This document shows positions 26,544-36,190 of a DNA stretch of 64,000 nucleotides, one piece after another; the stretch's first letter is position 1, and each line of letters starts with the position of its first letter. Below the pieces are notes generated by a model. It did not search any database. It had not been told where the DNA came from and saw only the letters and a program-made list of their open reading frames with translations. Source of the stretch: Hyphomicrobiales bacterium (GTDB taxonomy: Bacteria; Pseudomonadota; Alphaproteobacteria; Rhizobiales; Rhizobiaceae); the NCBI GenBank assembly GCA_900472485.1, contig UCII01000002.1:186001-250000 (forward strand). Reading direction: 5' to 3'. The position numbers and the translations under genes were made by a program.

Positions 26544-27284
26544 ATGAGCTTTTGGCAATCTCTTGCTCAATTGTTTCAAGTTCCCTGGGGCGATTATGCA
26601 GGCAATCTCGGCGAGGGTCTTTTACGGACCCTTGCCTATACGGTCGCAAGTTTCATTGGGGCGGCGCTCCTCGGACTTGCGCTGGCCTTGATGCGCCTCA
26701 ATCGATTGCGCATCGTGCGTCTGCCGGCCACGATCTATACCGAAGTCTTCAAGAATGTGCCTCTACTTGCCATCATCTTCGTCACCTACTTCGGCTTGCC
26801 CTCGGTCGGGATCAGGTTCAGCGTTTTCGTGGCCGGCGTGCTGAGCCTGGTGCTGTTCTATGCGGCCTATCTGTCGGAGATCTTTCGGGCAGCCATTGCG
26901 GGCATTCATTCGGGCCAGAACGAGGCGGCGCATGCACTGGGTCTTGGCCGCGCCACCACCTTCGGTCATGTTATTCTCCCGCAGGCGCTTCGCCTTGCGC
27001 TGCCGGGCACGAATACGATGTTCGTCGACCTCCTTAAATCAACGTCACTGCTGGTGACTATCTCGGCGGCGGAGCTGATGACCAGGGCGCAACTGATTGC
27101 CTCGGAGACGTTTCGGTCACTGGAAGTCTATCTGGTGATTGCGGCGATCTATTTTGCCGTTTGCTACCCCGTCTCCCAATGCCTTCTCTGGCTCGAGCGC
27201 ACCATACATGCGGGCATACCCTTGTCGTTTGGTCGCAGGCGGCGGCTCCGCCTGGCAAGAGCCTTGATTCAAACGGGAGGCTAG
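26544..27284 (+). CDS. amino-acid ABC transporter permease
   Basis: A 246-aa HisM/GlnP-type permease with five or so membrane helices. The EAA loop reads GQNEAAHALGLGRATTFGHVILPQALR, the contact point for the ATPase. The N-terminal helix region includes LRTLAYTVASFIGAALLGLAL. Only one permease gene is present in the operon, so it probably forms a homodimer. Start ATG 26544 lies 14 nt after the binding-protein stop. Confidence 0.88.
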   Translation: MSFWQSLAQLFQVPWGDYAGNLGEGLLRTLAYTVASFIGAALLGLALALMRLNRLRIVRLPATIYTEVFKNVPLLAIIFVTYFGLPSVGIRFSVFVAGVLSLVLFYAAYLSEIFRAAIAGIHSGQNEAAHALGLGRATTFGHVILPQALRLALPGTNTMFVDLLKSTSLLVTISAAELMTRAQLIASETFRSLEVYLVIAAIYFAVCYPVSQCLLWLERTIHAGIPLSFGRRRRLRLARALIQTGG

Positions 27285-27288
27285 ACAA

Positions 27289-28089
27289 ATGGCTCAGATG
27301 ACGGTCGAAGCAAAGCGCCATGTGACCACGGCCGACAACATGGCCGCAATCAAGATCAGGGGACTTCGAAAATCCTTCGACGGAAGGCTGGTGCTCGGTG
27401 GCATAGACCTCGACGTGCCACGCGGCCGGATTGTCAGCATCATCGGGCAGAGCGGCGGCGGCAAGACGACGCTCATGCGCTGCGTGAATTTGCTTGAACA
27501 GCCTGAAGATGGCGCCGTCGAAATAAACGAGGAAGTGGTCTTTTTAAATGGAACCGTGACCTGTAAGGACCTTGCAAAGCTGCGCCAGCGGGTCGGCATG
27601 GTGTTCCAGCGCTTCAATCTGTTTCCGCATCTGACTGCGGTGGAAAATGTCGTCCTCGCGCAGATGCACGCTGCGGCCGTCAGCGAGCGTGAGGCGGTGG
27701 AGCGCGCCGTGCGATTGCTGACCCGGGTTGGTCTTGTACACCGGGCACTGGCTTACCCCGAGCAAATGTCCGGTGGCGAGCAGCAGCGCGTCGCGATCGC
27801 GCGGGCACTCGCGCTCTCGCCGACCGTACTCCTGTTTGACGAGCCGACCTCCGCGCTCGATCCGGAATCGACCGGTGAAGTGCTGCGTGTGATGCGCGAA
27901 CTTGCAAGGGATGGAATGACGATGATCATCGTCACGCATGAACTCCCGTTCGCTCGCGAAGTGTCGGATTGGGTCGTCTTCATCGATGGCGGTCGAATTA
28001 TCGAGCAGGGTCCGGCTGCAGACGTGCTCGACAATCCCACGGAAGCTCGAACCGTTGCCTATGTCGCAAGATACGCAAAACCGAGTTGA
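27289..28089 (+). CDS. amino-acid ABC transporter ATPase
   Basis: A 266-aa GlnQ/HisP-type ATPase. Walker A is GQSGGGKTT, Q-loop MVFQRFNLFPHLTAVENV, signature [14 protein letters not shown], Walker [15 protein letters not shown] and H-loop VTHE. The first 18 residues precede the normal domain start; an internal ATG would give a more typical N-terminus. It follows the permease by 4 nt and completes the importer. Confidence 0.9.
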   Translation: MAQMTVEAKRHVTTADNMAAIKIRGLRKSFDGRLVLGGIDLDVPRGRIVSIIGQSGGGKTTLMRCVNLLEQPEDGAVEINEEVVFLNGTVTCKDLAKLRQRVGMVFQRFNLFPHLTAVENVVLAQMHAAAVSEREAVERAVRLLTRVGLVHRALAYPEQMSGGEQQRVAIARALALSPTVLLFDEPTSALDPESTGEVLRVMRELARDGMTMIIVTHELPFAREVSDWVVFIDGGRIIEQGPAADVLDNPTEARTVAYVARYAKPS

Positions 28090-28157
28090 GCGCGACGATT
28101 CCAACCATGCCGGCCCGGTGTTCGGGCTGCTCCGGTGACGGCCTTTCTCTGAAAAAT

Positions 28158-29360
28158 ATGGATGAAATGATACGGATTTCGACAGATATCGCCGTCGTGG
28201 GCGGCGGCGTCATTGGTCTTGCGATCGCCCTTCGGCTTCGCGCCGATGGGCGCGAGGTCATCGTCGTTGAACCGAATGAGCCCGGTTCAGGTGCCTCCTA
28301 TGGGAATGCGGGGACTGTGGCGAACTACGCGATCATACCGGTGGGAACCCCATCAGTGCTTCGAAATTTCCTGTCGTTCGTCCTCAGTCCGGATAGCCCT
28401 TTGGCAGTCCGGACATCAGCGCTGCCGACTCTGTTTCCCTGGCTGGCCCGATTTGCTTATGAATGCCTCCCACACCGCTATCGCGAAAATGCCGGCCGGA
28501 TTGCCGAGCTTGTTTCGGATGCCGCCTCCGCCTGGACGGAGTTCGCCTCGGAGATAAACGCGTCGAACTTTCTGTCCGCAAAGGGTTGTCTCTACCTCTA
28601 TGAGACGCGCAAGGCGTTCAAGGCGGCTGGGGCGGATATAGAGCTGCGCCGCGGCTATGGCGTCTCGCAAGAACTTCTCTCAGCGGGCGAGGTGACCGGC
28701 CTCGAGCCACGCTTCACGGGGTTCGAAGGCGGGGTTTTCTTTCCCAATGCCATCAATCTCAGCGACCCGGGCGAGGTGATGCGCCTCCTGACTTCAGCCG
28801 TGAAGCGGGCAGGCGTGGAATTTGTTCCGGCATTGGCGACCGACATCGTGCGCGAACGAAGCGGCCTGCGCATCGCAGCTTCGGCTTATGAGCTGCATGC
28901 GCGCACGGTCGTCATTGCAGCCGGTGCCCACTCGCGCAAACTGGCTGCATCGCTCGGCGATCCCGTGCAGCTTGATACCGAACGTGGCTATCATGTTGAA
29001 TATGACATGCCGGGATTGCCGATCGAGCGGCCGGTCTGCCCGACCGCTCATGGCTTTTATTTTTGCCCGATGCAGGGGCGGCTGCGTGTTGCCGGTCTGG
29101 TGGAACTGGGCGGATTGACGGCTCCGGGGAACCCGCGGCTTACGCAAGCCCTTGTGAGGAATGCGCGCAGATTCTTCCCCGAACTTGGGACACCAAGTCG
29201 TTCGTGGCTTGGGTTTCGGCCTTCAATGCCCAATTCCGTACCGGTCATCAGGCCTTCGAGAGGCGGCCGGGACGTCATCCTCGCCTTCGGGCATGGGCAC
29301 ATCGGATTGACCCTGGCGCCCCGCACGGCCCAGCTGGTCAGCGCAATGCTGGCCGGCTAA
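28158..29360 (+). CDS. FAD-dependent D-amino-acid dehydrogenase-like oxidase
   Basis: A 400-aa DAO-family flavoprotein (DadA-like). The N-terminus holds the FAD motif VVGGGVIGLAIALRL with an Asp/Glu-ended second strand (VIVVEPNEPGSGAS), and the C-terminus has the second FAD contact around FGHGHIGLTLAPRTAQLV. The length is slightly short of classical DadA. Start chosen at ATG 28158; ATGs at 28107 and 28167 are alternatives and none has a strong ribosome site. It is the last gene of the ABC operon, so it oxidises the imported D-amino acid or N-methylated amino acid (inference). Convergent genes follow. Confidence 0.83.
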   Translation: MDEMIRISTDIAVVGGGVIGLAIALRLRADGREVIVVEPNEPGSGASYGNAGTVANYAIIPVGTPSVLRNFLSFVLSPDSPLAVRTSALPTLFPWLARFAYECLPHRYRENAGRIAELVSDAASAWTEFASEINASNFLSAKGCLYLYETRKAFKAAGADIELRRGYGVSQELLSAGEVTGLEPRFTGFEGGVFFPNAINLSDPGEVMRLLTSAVKRAGVEFVPALATDIVRERSGLRIAASAYELHARTVVIAAGAHSRKLAASLGDPVQLDTERGYHVEYDMPGLPIERPVCPTAHGFYFCPMQGRLRVAGLVELGGLTAPGNPRLTQALVRNARRFFPELGTPSRSWLGFRPSMPNSVPVIRPSRGGRDVILAFGHGHIGLTLAPRTAQLVSAMLAG

Positions 29361-29547
29361 GGCACGAGAGGAAATGGCTTGGGGCAGCAGCACCGGACAG
29401 TCCCGTTTTTTCATCTTCGCCCAAACGGCGGACGGTAGCGTCTTACACTGTCCAGCGTCGATGATGGGATCGTCCTTAAAGACGGATACGGTGGATGAAG
29501 GCGACAAATTCTCTTCCACCCGGCTCTCCTCTCCCCCCACTCCTTCG

Positions 29548-30630
29548 TCAGCGATCGATGACCAGATCGCTAAGCGGCTTCGAGCAGCAAGGCAGGAACA
29601 TGCCGGCGTCGATCTCCCGCTGACGGATACCGCCATTGTGATTCATTTCGACCGAGCCTGAAACGAGCTTCGATTTGCACGTGCCGCACATGCCATTCGA
29701 ACAGGACGAAGGAAGCCTGATGCTGCCCTTCTTCGCAGCCGCGAGCACCGTCTGATCGGAGGAGACTTGCAGCGTTCGCTTCTGCTTCGAGAATTCGACC
29801 TGATGAACCTTCTGGGCGGGCTGTTGCTCGACGTCCAGTCCCGGCTCGTCAATGACAGCCGCATCGAAACTCTCTTCGATGTAGTTTGACGCGGGAACGC
29901 CCAACGCCGCGGTGATGGAACGCGCCGCCGCCATGAAGGGCGCCGGGCCGCAGCACATGACGACACGCTCGGCGATGTCCGGAACCGCAAGCTTGAGGTA
30001 TTCGAGCGAGATCCGGCCGGTCAATCCCGGCCAGTCCGGTTCGCCGGCCACCGTCTCCGCCAGGAACTGGAGACGCAGGCCTTTCATCCGTGTTGCAAGA
30101 CCCGAAAGGTCATGGCGGAAGATGAGGTCCGAGGGCGTGCGCGCTGCGTGAAGGAAAACGATGTCCGAGGGTGCGTATCGATCCGCCAGATCGCGTGTAA
30201 TCGACATGACCGGCGTGATGCCCGAGCCGCCTGAGAGCAGCAGGAGTTTCGTGTTCTCTCCTTGCGGACGGATGAAGTGACCGAGAGGCCCCTGGCCCTT
30301 GACCGTCATGCCGGCCGCCATGTTGTCGTGCAGCCAATTCGAGACCTTGCCGCCGGGCACGCGCTTGACCGTGACGGTGAAGGCGTTGCCGCGATGGGGC
30401 GACGACGAGATGCTGTAGCAGCGCGCTTCACTGTCCGGACCCATCGGGAAATCTAACAGAAAGTATTGCCCGGCATCGAAGCTGAAGCGCTTGCCTTCTG
30501 GAGATGCGAACGTGAAGCTCTTCACGTCATGCGTCTCCTGGTGCACGTCGATGCATACGAGCATCTCGTCGTGCTCTGGATCCCAAACAGCGGCCTGGCC
30601 GTGCTGCATTTGAGCGAACTCAATACCCAT
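29548..30630 (-). CDS. flavin/2Fe-2S reductase subunit of a Rieske oxygenase (GbcB-like)
   Basis: A 360-aa hybrid reductase: FAD domain with RCYSISS at 70-76, NAD domain with GGSGITP at 134-140 and CCGP at 226-229, and a C-terminal plant-type ferredoxin with Cys310, Cys315, Cys318 and a fourth Cys at 348 or 349. It passes electrons from NAD(P)H to the Rieske partner encoded just upstream. Its ATG at 30630 overlaps the last codons of the oxygenase gene, so the subunits are coupled. Length and domain order match glycine betaine monooxygenase reductase GbcB and related betaine demethylase reductases. Confidence 0.87.
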   Translation of the reverse strand: MGIEFAQMQHGQAAVWDPEHDEMLVCIDVHQETHDVKSFTFASPEGKRFSFDAGQYFLLDFPMGPDSEARCYSISSSPHRGNAFTVTVKRVPGGKVSNWLHDNMAAGMTVKGQGPLGHFIRPQGENTKLLLLSGGSGITPVMSITRDLADRYAPSDIVFLHAARTPSDLIFRHDLSGLATRMKGLRLQFLAETVAGEPDWPGLTGRISLEYLKLAVPDIAERVVMCCGPAPFMAAARSITAALGVPASNYIEESFDAAVIDEPGLDVEQQPAQKVHQVEFSKQKRTLQVSSDQTVLAAAKKGSIRLPSSCSNGMCGTCKSKLVSGSVEMNHNGGIRQREIDAGMFLPCCSKPLSDLVIDR

Positions 30631-31873
30631 GGGCGCGCATCCGATCGATGTACCAGGCCGCGAACTTGTCCAGGTTGGTTTCCGAGAATCGAGAATAAGG
30701 ACCGGGCTGGTAGGCAGGGTCGAGCACGCCAGCATGCGAGCGGGCGACGAGGTCCGCATCCTGGTCCGTCGTGGCGATCCAGACGTCCGTGAGCTTGTCG
30801 AGGTCGTAGTCCTTGCCTTCGACGGCATCTTTGTGGACGAGCCATTTGGTTCTGACGAGCGTCTTGCCGGCGGAGAGCGGGATGACGATCGCAACGATAG
30901 CGTGATCGCCCATGAAGTGGTTCCAGCTATTGTGACCCCAAAGATGCGTATCGCCGAGATCCTTGCGGGTCATCTCACCGAGCAGCTTCGACGATGCCGC
31001 GGTCGCGTCATGTGTCTGGGATTCACCGGCCCCGGCAATGATCAGGCGCTGGGTGCGGAAGTTCGTGGCGCAGTCGACGAGCTGTTCGACTGCCGCCGAC
31101 GGGAAACCATCCGCCTCCCAGGCTTTTGTCCGCTCGTCGTAGAGCCGGAAGTGCTCGGCGGCCTGCTCGCGGTCTTCCGGGTTCAGCGTTTCCGGATCGA
31201 AGCCGAAGTCGAGGTCGACGAAGGAGACGCAGAGCTCGGGATGATTGGCGGAACAGTGGTAGCACTCGCGGTTGTTTTCCATCGTGAGCTTCCAGTTGCC
31301 GTCCTCGATGACGTCGGTCTGGTGAGCGACCTTGGCATTCCGAATGTCATAGGGCGCAAGGCGCTCGATCATTACCTGCTCGAGGTTTGCGATGTCTTGC
31401 GGCGGATTGTCGGAGAGACATACATAAATCAGGCCGCCGATCGACTTGAAGTTCACCGGCTTCAGACTGTGGCACTGCTTGTCCAGATCCTTGCCCATGT
31501 GTGGCGCATAGCTTAGCTCCCCGGTCAGTTCGTAGGTCCATGTGTGATAGGGACAGACGAGCTTCGAGACGATCGTTTTGCCGGCATCGAGCAGGCGCGA
31601 CCCGCGATGGCGGCAGACGTTGTGAAGCACGCGAATTTCGCCGTCGTCGTCGCGAAGCAGGATCAGGCTGGTCTTGCCGACATCGACGACGGTGGCATCG
31701 CCGGGTTCCGGCACGTCGCAGTCGAGGCCGACGCAGATCCAGTGCTTGTGAAAGAAGACGTCGATATCGGCCTCGAAGACATCCTCGCGGATATAGAGAC
31801 CGGCAGGCAGGGAATAACCATCGGCGCGTGCTTCAAGGAGGGCAGAGATGGAAGACGGGAGCCTGTTTAGCAT
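30620..31873 (-). CDS. Rieske oxygenase alpha subunit, betaine demethylase type (GbcA-like)
   Basis: A 417-aa ring-hydroxylating-dioxygenase-family protein. The Rieske cluster ligands are Cys87-x-His89 and Cys107-x2-His110; the mononuclear iron site has His206 and His211 in the NNRECYHCSANHPEL block. The subfamily with this block includes glycine betaine monooxygenase GbcA and the stachydrine demethylase of rhizobia, which remove an N-methyl group as formaldehyde. The neighbouring LysR gene is divergent, and a DadA-like oxidase operon converges on this one. A betaine-type quaternary amine is the best guess; exact substrate uncertain. Confidence 0.86.
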   Translation of the reverse strand: MLNRLPSSISALLEARADGYSLPAGLYIREDVFEADIDVFFHKHWICVGLDCDVPEPGDATVVDVGKTSLILLRDDDGEIRVLHNVCRHRGSRLLDAGKTIVSKLVCPYHTWTYELTGELSYAPHMGKDLDKQCHSLKPVNFKSIGGLIYVCLSDNPPQDIANLEQVMIERLAPYDIRNAKVAHQTDVIEDGNWKLTMENNRECYHCSANHPELCVSFVDLDFGFDPETLNPEDREQAAEHFRLYDERTKAWEADGFPSAAVEQLVDCATNFRTQRLIIAGAGESQTHDATAASSKLLGEMTRKDLGDTHLWGHNSWNHFMGDHAIVAIVIPLSAGKTLVRTKWLVHKDAVEGKDYDLDKLTDVWIATTDQDADLVARSHAGVLDPAYQPGPYSRFSETNLDKFAAWYIDRMRAHGY

Positions 31874-31932
31874 GATAACCTCTTATGCCTCGACGATCCG
31901 CAGTTTGCCCTTGCAACCGTTATGTTTCAACG

Positions 31933-31969
31933 GCATTAATTTTCAGATTGGCATAACATTATGTAATGC
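31933..31969. promoter_or_regulatory. candidate LysR operator in divergent promoter
   Basis: Nested dyads: GCATTA (31933-31938) mirrored by TAATGC (31964-31969), and inside it CATAACATTATG (31952-31963) with 5-bp arms. The position, between the Rieske operon and its LysR gene, fits a LysR binding site. Confidence 0.4.
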
Positions 31970-31981
31970 GAAGGACGGATA

Positions 31982-32869
31982 ATGAACTTTCGGCGGCGAA
32001 TTCCCTCCCTGACCGCATTGATGACTCTCGAGGCCGTTCTGCGGCATCGGAGCTTTACGGCGGCCGCGGCCGAACTTGGCGTCACTCAGGCAGCCGTCAG
32101 CCGCCAGATCGCAACATTGGAAGAGGAACTCGGGCTACCGATGTTCGTACGCAAGCATCGCGCCATCGAACCGACTGCTGCGTGCCTCACCCTCGGAACG
32201 ACGCTTGCGCAAAGCTTCGCCAGCATCGCGGACGCCGTCGATGGGGTCAGATCCTCCCAGCAGAACGTCGTGACGATCGGCGCGACCGTCGCCTTCTCCT
32301 CCTTCTGGCTGCTTCCGCGGTTGGCAGCGTTTCGGCGGGAGAATGCGGGCGTACAGATCAGAGTCATCTCGCAGGACGCAAGAATCGATCTGGACGCCGG
32401 CGGCATAGACATAGCCATTCGATACGGCAGGCCGCCGTTTGCCGATGCCAAGGTGGTCGCCTCGCAGAAGGATGTCGTCGTTCCCGTATGCTCGCCCGAC
32501 TATTTTCGGCGTCGTCCGACGGCGCAGATGTCCGATGCCGATGAGTTCATAGAGACAGACGCTCACGAACGCTCATGGCTCTCCTGGGCACAATGGGTTC
32601 AGGAAACGGGCCGGGCCTTGCGAATAAAGCCGCATCTTCGCTTCAACCACTATACGGAGGCGATCGCGGCCGCGCGTGCGGGGCAGGGGATCGCGCTCGG
32701 CTGGCGTCTTCTTGTCCAGACCTTTCTGGAGGATGGCACGCTCGTCGCCCTGGAGGAGGCCGAGATACCCACCGCCGACCAATATCACATTCTCCTTCCA
32801 GCGAGGCCACGCCGTACGCTCGCCGCGGAACACGCCGCAGAATGGCTTGCCAACGCGCTGACGCGGTAA
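31982..32869 (+). CDS. LysR family regulator (GcvA-like)
   Basis: A 295-aa LysR regulator of normal length. The helix-turn-helix is in SFTAAAAELGVTQAAVSRQI (about 24-43) and the effector domain starts near residue 95. The start RRRIPSLTALMTLEAVLRHRSF resembles the GcvA subgroup that often controls amino-acid or betaine use. It is divergent from the Rieske oxygenase genes with a 108-bp shared promoter and is their probable activator. Confidence 0.86.
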   Translation: MNFRRRIPSLTALMTLEAVLRHRSFTAAAAELGVTQAAVSRQIATLEEELGLPMFVRKHRAIEPTAACLTLGTTLAQSFASIADAVDGVRSSQQNVVTIGATVAFSSFWLLPRLAAFRRENAGVQIRVISQDARIDLDAGGIDIAIRYGRPPFADAKVVASQKDVVVPVCSPDYFRRRPTAQMSDADEFIETDAHERSWLSWAQWVQETGRALRIKPHLRFNHYTEAIAAARAGQGIALGWRLLVQTFLEDGTLVALEEAEIPTADQYHILLPARPRRTLAAEHAAEWLANALTR

Positions 32870-32980
32870 GGCCAGCTTCGGACCTCAACCTGGATAACGC
32901 TTGTCGAGATCGCGAATGCCGTTACAGGCCATAACGAAACACTATGGCGCCGGCCGTTGGAAGACCGACGCCGCGCTTAA

Positions 32981-33994
32981 TCACCGGTTTCGTGCGATCC
33001 TCTCCTTTCGAAATGCAGCCGGGCTCCTTGCGGTCCACTTCCGGAATGCCCGATGGAAGGCGCTGGGTTCGGAAAAGCCGAGGCGTGTGGCGATTTCCCC
33101 GACGCCGAACTTGGTCGTTTGCAGCATCTCGATTGCAAGATCGCGGCGGATTTCATCTCTAATGGCGGCATAGTTCTGGCCCTCGGCATGCAGGCGATGC
33201 CGCAGGGTCGAAGGAGATATGCGCATTTGCGCGGCCAAATCATCGAATGCCTTCCATGAGGCGGGCGGCGATTGGCGCAGCCGCTTGCGCACGCTCGCCG
33301 CAAGGCCGGCGTCATAGCGGTAACGCACGAGGATATTGGCCGGCGCATTGCGTAGAAATTGCTTCAGAGCCTGCTCGTTGCGCGTCACCGCCAGCTTAAG
33401 GAGAGAGGCATCGAAGGCAAGTCTGCTCGCCGGCTGTGAGAAGCGCACGGGCGCTCCGAAAAATTGCCGGTAATCTGCGCCATGGTCCGGCTCGGCGCAG
33501 CGAAAATCGACCATTCGCAGGGGGATGCGGCGCCCGATGAGCCAGCATGCGATGCCGTGCAGCAAGATCCAATAGGTTCGGTAGGCAAAGGCCGAACGTG
33601 CGTTCTTCAGGTCGGTTAGCACAATATGCGCCAGCCCGTCGACCACTTCGATATGCCCTTTCGGATCCTCCAGCACAATGTTCAAAAAACGCAGCGCCCG
33701 TCGCAGCGCCTGGTCGAGGGTCCTTGCGTGCAGCACGCAATGGCAAAGCAGCGTGAAGCTGCCGCGACGCATGGGTCTGCCGCCCATGCCGAAGAATTCG
33801 TCATCCATCTCGGCCGCGATCGCCAGCCACAGCGCGCCATAGCTTTCGGCCGAAACCGGCACGTCGATCTGGGTGGATAGGCCGAGTGTCGCGAGCAATC
33901 GTTCGGGGGATTTTCCCTGCCGCCGAAGGCAGTCGATCGCCTCTTTCACGAAGAAAGGTGATATCATCCGCCGTGCGGTTTCCGTCATCGTCAT
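32981..33994 (-). CDS. AraC family regulator
   Basis: A 337-aa regulator with an N-terminal Arabinose_bd-type ligand domain (ISPFFVKEAIDCLRRQGKSP to about residue 210) and a C-terminal AraC double helix-turn-helix, including FDDLAAQMRISPSTLRHRLHAEG and EIATRLGFSEPSAFHRAFRKW. This is the OruR/ArgR-like subgroup. Start 33994 has AGG eight bases upstream; an ATG at 34054 gives a longer form without a ribosome site. It is divergent from the branched-chain acyl-CoA operon and is its likely regulator. Confidence 0.86.
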   Translation of the reverse strand: MTMTETARRMISPFFVKEAIDCLRRQGKSPERLLATLGLSTQIDVPVSAESYGALWLAIAAEMDDEFFGMGGRPMRRGSFTLLCHCVLHARTLDQALRRALRFLNIVLEDPKGHIEVVDGLAHIVLTDLKNARSAFAYRTYWILLHGIACWLIGRRIPLRMVDFRCAEPDHGADYRQFFGAPVRFSQPASRLAFDASLLKLAVTRNEQALKQFLRNAPANILVRYRYDAGLAASVRKRLRQSPPASWKAFDDLAAQMRISPSTLRHRLHAEGQNYAAIRDEIRRDLAIEMLQTTKFGVGEIATRLGFSEPSAFHRAFRKWTARSPAAFRKERIARNR

Positions 33995-34054
33995 GACCTG
34001 CGAAATATGGTAAAACTGGCCGCTGATTTGAGACGCTTTTGTCATCGAATGCAA

Positions 34055-34069
34055 TATCGTGCGACGATA
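34055..34069. promoter_or_regulatory. dyad TATCGT-GCG-ACGATA, candidate operator
   Basis: Perfect 6-bp arms with a 3-bp centre in the 189-bp gap between the AraC-type regulator and the SDR/thiolase/bkd operon. It could bind the AraC protein or a local repressor. Confidence 0.35.
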
Positions 34070-34183
34070 AGCTTAGGCGAGGCGCAAGGTGAATCGCGCT
34101 CTTCCGGGGATGCGATACTGCGGGCGACTGCACGAAGCGTGGAAGCCCTCGGTTGAAATCGACTGCGCTGGAGGAGAGCGACC

Positions 34184-34951
34184 ATGTTGATCCAGGGAAA
34201 GACCTTCGTCGTTACCGGTGGCGGTTCGGGCCTTGGGGCTGCGGTTGCGCGCATGCTGGCAGGTGAAGGCGCGAACGTGGTCATTGCCGACCTCAACGCG
34301 GACGCCGGCGCCGCCATCATCAGCGAGCTTGGAGCCAGCGCCGCTTTCATCAAGACCGACGTCACGCAGGAAGAAGACGGCCAGGCCGCGATCGATATGG
34401 CGCAGGAGCGCTTCGGCCATCTGCATGGGCTCGTCAGTTGCGCTGGCATCGCGCCCGGCGAGAAGGTGATTGGCCGCAACGGTCCGCACCGGCTCGACAG
34501 TTTTGGCCGCACGATCGGCATCAATCTCATCGGTACTTTCAACATGATCCGGCTCGCGGCCGCGGCCATCGCCAAGGAGCAGCCGAATGCGGACGGCGAG
34601 CGCGGGGTCATCGTCAACACGGCTTCGATTGCCGCCTTCGACGGGCAGATCGGTCAGGCGGCCTATGCGGCTTCCAAGGGCGGCGTTGCCGCCATGACGC
34701 TGCCGATCGCCCGCGAATTGGCGCGCAGCGGCATTCGCGTCGTCGCCATCGCGCCAGGTATTTTCGAGACGCCGATGATGGCCGGCATGCCGCACGAGGT
34801 GCAGGAATCGCTGAGCAAGAGCGTGCCCTTTCCGCAGCGCTTCGGAAAGCCCGTGGAATTCGCCGCATTGGTACGCCACATCTGTGAGAACGTCATGCTG
34901 AATGGCGAAGTCATCCGCCTCGATGGCGCGTTGCGCATGGCGTCGCACTAA
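34184..34951 (+). CDS. 3-hydroxy(-2-methyl)acyl-CoA dehydrogenase, SDR type
   Basis: A 255-aa SDR close to type 10 17-beta-HSD/3-hydroxy-2-methylbutyryl-CoA dehydrogenases. TGGGSGLG is the cofactor motif, VIADLN gives NAD preference, then [20 protein letters not shown] and the loop [13 protein letters not shown] that is typical of the acyl-CoA-acting subgroup. GGAGGAG lies 9 nt before the ATG. It is the first gene of the operon and would oxidise the 3-hydroxy intermediate in isoleucine or fatty-acid breakdown, just before thiolase. Confidence 0.87.
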   Translation: MLIQGKTFVVTGGGSGLGAAVARMLAGEGANVVIADLNADAGAAIISELGASAAFIKTDVTQEEDGQAAIDMAQERFGHLHGLVSCAGIAPGEKVIGRNGPHRLDSFGRTIGINLIGTFNMIRLAAAAIAKEQPNADGERGVIVNTASIAAFDGQIGQAAYAASKGGVAAMTLPIARELARSGIRVVAIAPGIFETPMMAGMPHEVQESLSKSVPFPQRFGKPVEFAALVRHICENVMLNGEVIRLDGALRMASH

Positions 34952-34977
34952 GGCAGGCTCGTAACGGGAGGTTTGAT

Positions 34978-36165
34978 ATGACGCGAGAAGATCCGATCGT
35001 CATCGTTGGCGCGGCCCGTACTCCAATGGGCGGCTTCCAGGGAGATCTTAAGGATTGCACGGCGCCGGAACTCGGTGCTGCCGCCATCCGCGCCGCACTC
35101 GAGCGCAGTGGTGTTGGCCCGGATGCGGTGGAGGAAGCGGTCTTCGGTTGCGTTCTCCCGGCCGGGCAGGGCCAGGCACCGGCAAGACAAGCCGCGATCG
35201 GTGCTGGTCTGCCGTTTGCGGCGGGCGCGACCACTGTCAACAAGATGTGCGGTTCGGGAATGAAGGCCGTCATGCTGGCACACGATCTGATCGGCGCCGG
35301 CAGTGCGTCGATCGCCGTTGCCGGCGGCATGGAGAGCATGACGAATGCTCCCTATCTGCTCGATCGGGCGCGCGGCGGCTACCGGCTTGGGCACGGCCGC
35401 GTCATCGACCACATGTTCCTCGATGGGCTCGAAGACGCCTATGACAAGGGACGCCTCATGGGCACCTTCGCCGAGGATTGCGCCGAAGCCTATCAGTTTA
35501 CTCGCGCGGCACAGGACGACTACGCCGTCACATCCCTGACCCGCGCCCGCAATGCGATCGAGGAGGGGGCATTCGATAGTGAGATCGTACCTGTCACCGT
35601 CAAGTCGGGGCGATCCGAACTTATTGTCGGCTGTGACGAACAGCCCGGCAAGGCGAAGCCGGAAAAAATCCCGACGCTCAAGCCGGCTTTCCGTGAAAAT
35701 GGCACGGTGACCGCTGCGAATGCCTCTTCGATCTCCGATGGTGCTGCCGCGCTGGTACTGATGCGGCGCTCAAAGGCCGAGCGCGAAGGTATTGCACCGC
35801 TTGCCACCATCGTCGGCCACGCCACGCATTCGCAGGCGCCCAATCTCTTCGCGACCGCGCCGATCGGTGCGTTGGGCAAGCTTTCCGAACGCACAGGCTG
35901 GAACCTTCGGGACGTCGACCTATTCGAGGTCAACGAGGCCTTTGCTGTCGTTGCCATGGCGGCGATGCGCGATCTCGACTTGCCGCACGACAAGGTCAAC
36001 GTTCACGGCGGTGCCTGCGCGCTCGGCCATCCGATCGGCGCGTCCGGCGCCCGCGTGCTCGTCACGCTGCTCGCGGCACTCAAGCGCCATGGCGTGAAGC
36101 GCGGCATGGCGACGCTTTGTATCGGCGGCGGCGAAGCAACCGCCATGGCCGTCGAACTGAACTGA
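34978..36165 (+). CDS. acetyl-CoA acetyltransferase (thiolase)
   Basis: A 395-aa thiolase. The nucleophilic Cys is in [11 protein letters not shown], the second active site is [12 protein letters not shown] with His in [17 protein letters not shown], and the C-terminal Cys is in TLCIGGGEA. All three catalytic elements are intact. GGGAGG precedes the start. It would cleave 2-methylacetoacetyl-CoA or acetoacetyl-CoA after the SDR step. Confidence 0.92.
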   Translation: MTREDPIVIVGAARTPMGGFQGDLKDCTAPELGAAAIRAALERSGVGPDAVEEAVFGCVLPAGQGQAPARQAAIGAGLPFAAGATTVNKMCGSGMKAVMLAHDLIGAGSASIAVAGGMESMTNAPYLLDRARGGYRLGHGRVIDHMFLDGLEDAYDKGRLMGTFAEDCAEAYQFTRAAQDDYAVTSLTRARNAIEEGAFDSEIVPVTVKSGRSELIVGCDEQPGKAKPEKIPTLKPAFRENGTVTAANASSISDGAAALVLMRRSKAEREGIAPLATIVGHATHSQAPNLFATAPIGALGKLSERTGWNLRDVDLFEVNEAFAVVAMAAMRDLDLPHDKVNVHGGACALGHPIGASGARVLVTLLAALKRHGVKRGMATLCIGGGEATAMAVELN

Positions 36166-36190
36166 ACGGTTTCGAGGAGGAGACCGGACC

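Noticed and set aside
29395-29455. GGACAGT / ACTGTCC inverted repeat between DadA-like and reductase genes
   Set aside because: Seven-bp arms with more than 40 nt between them; too weak to call a terminator.
32928-32948. GCCATA / TATGGC hairpin between convergent LysR and AraC genes
   Set aside because: Only 6-bp arms and no T-run; chance is likely.
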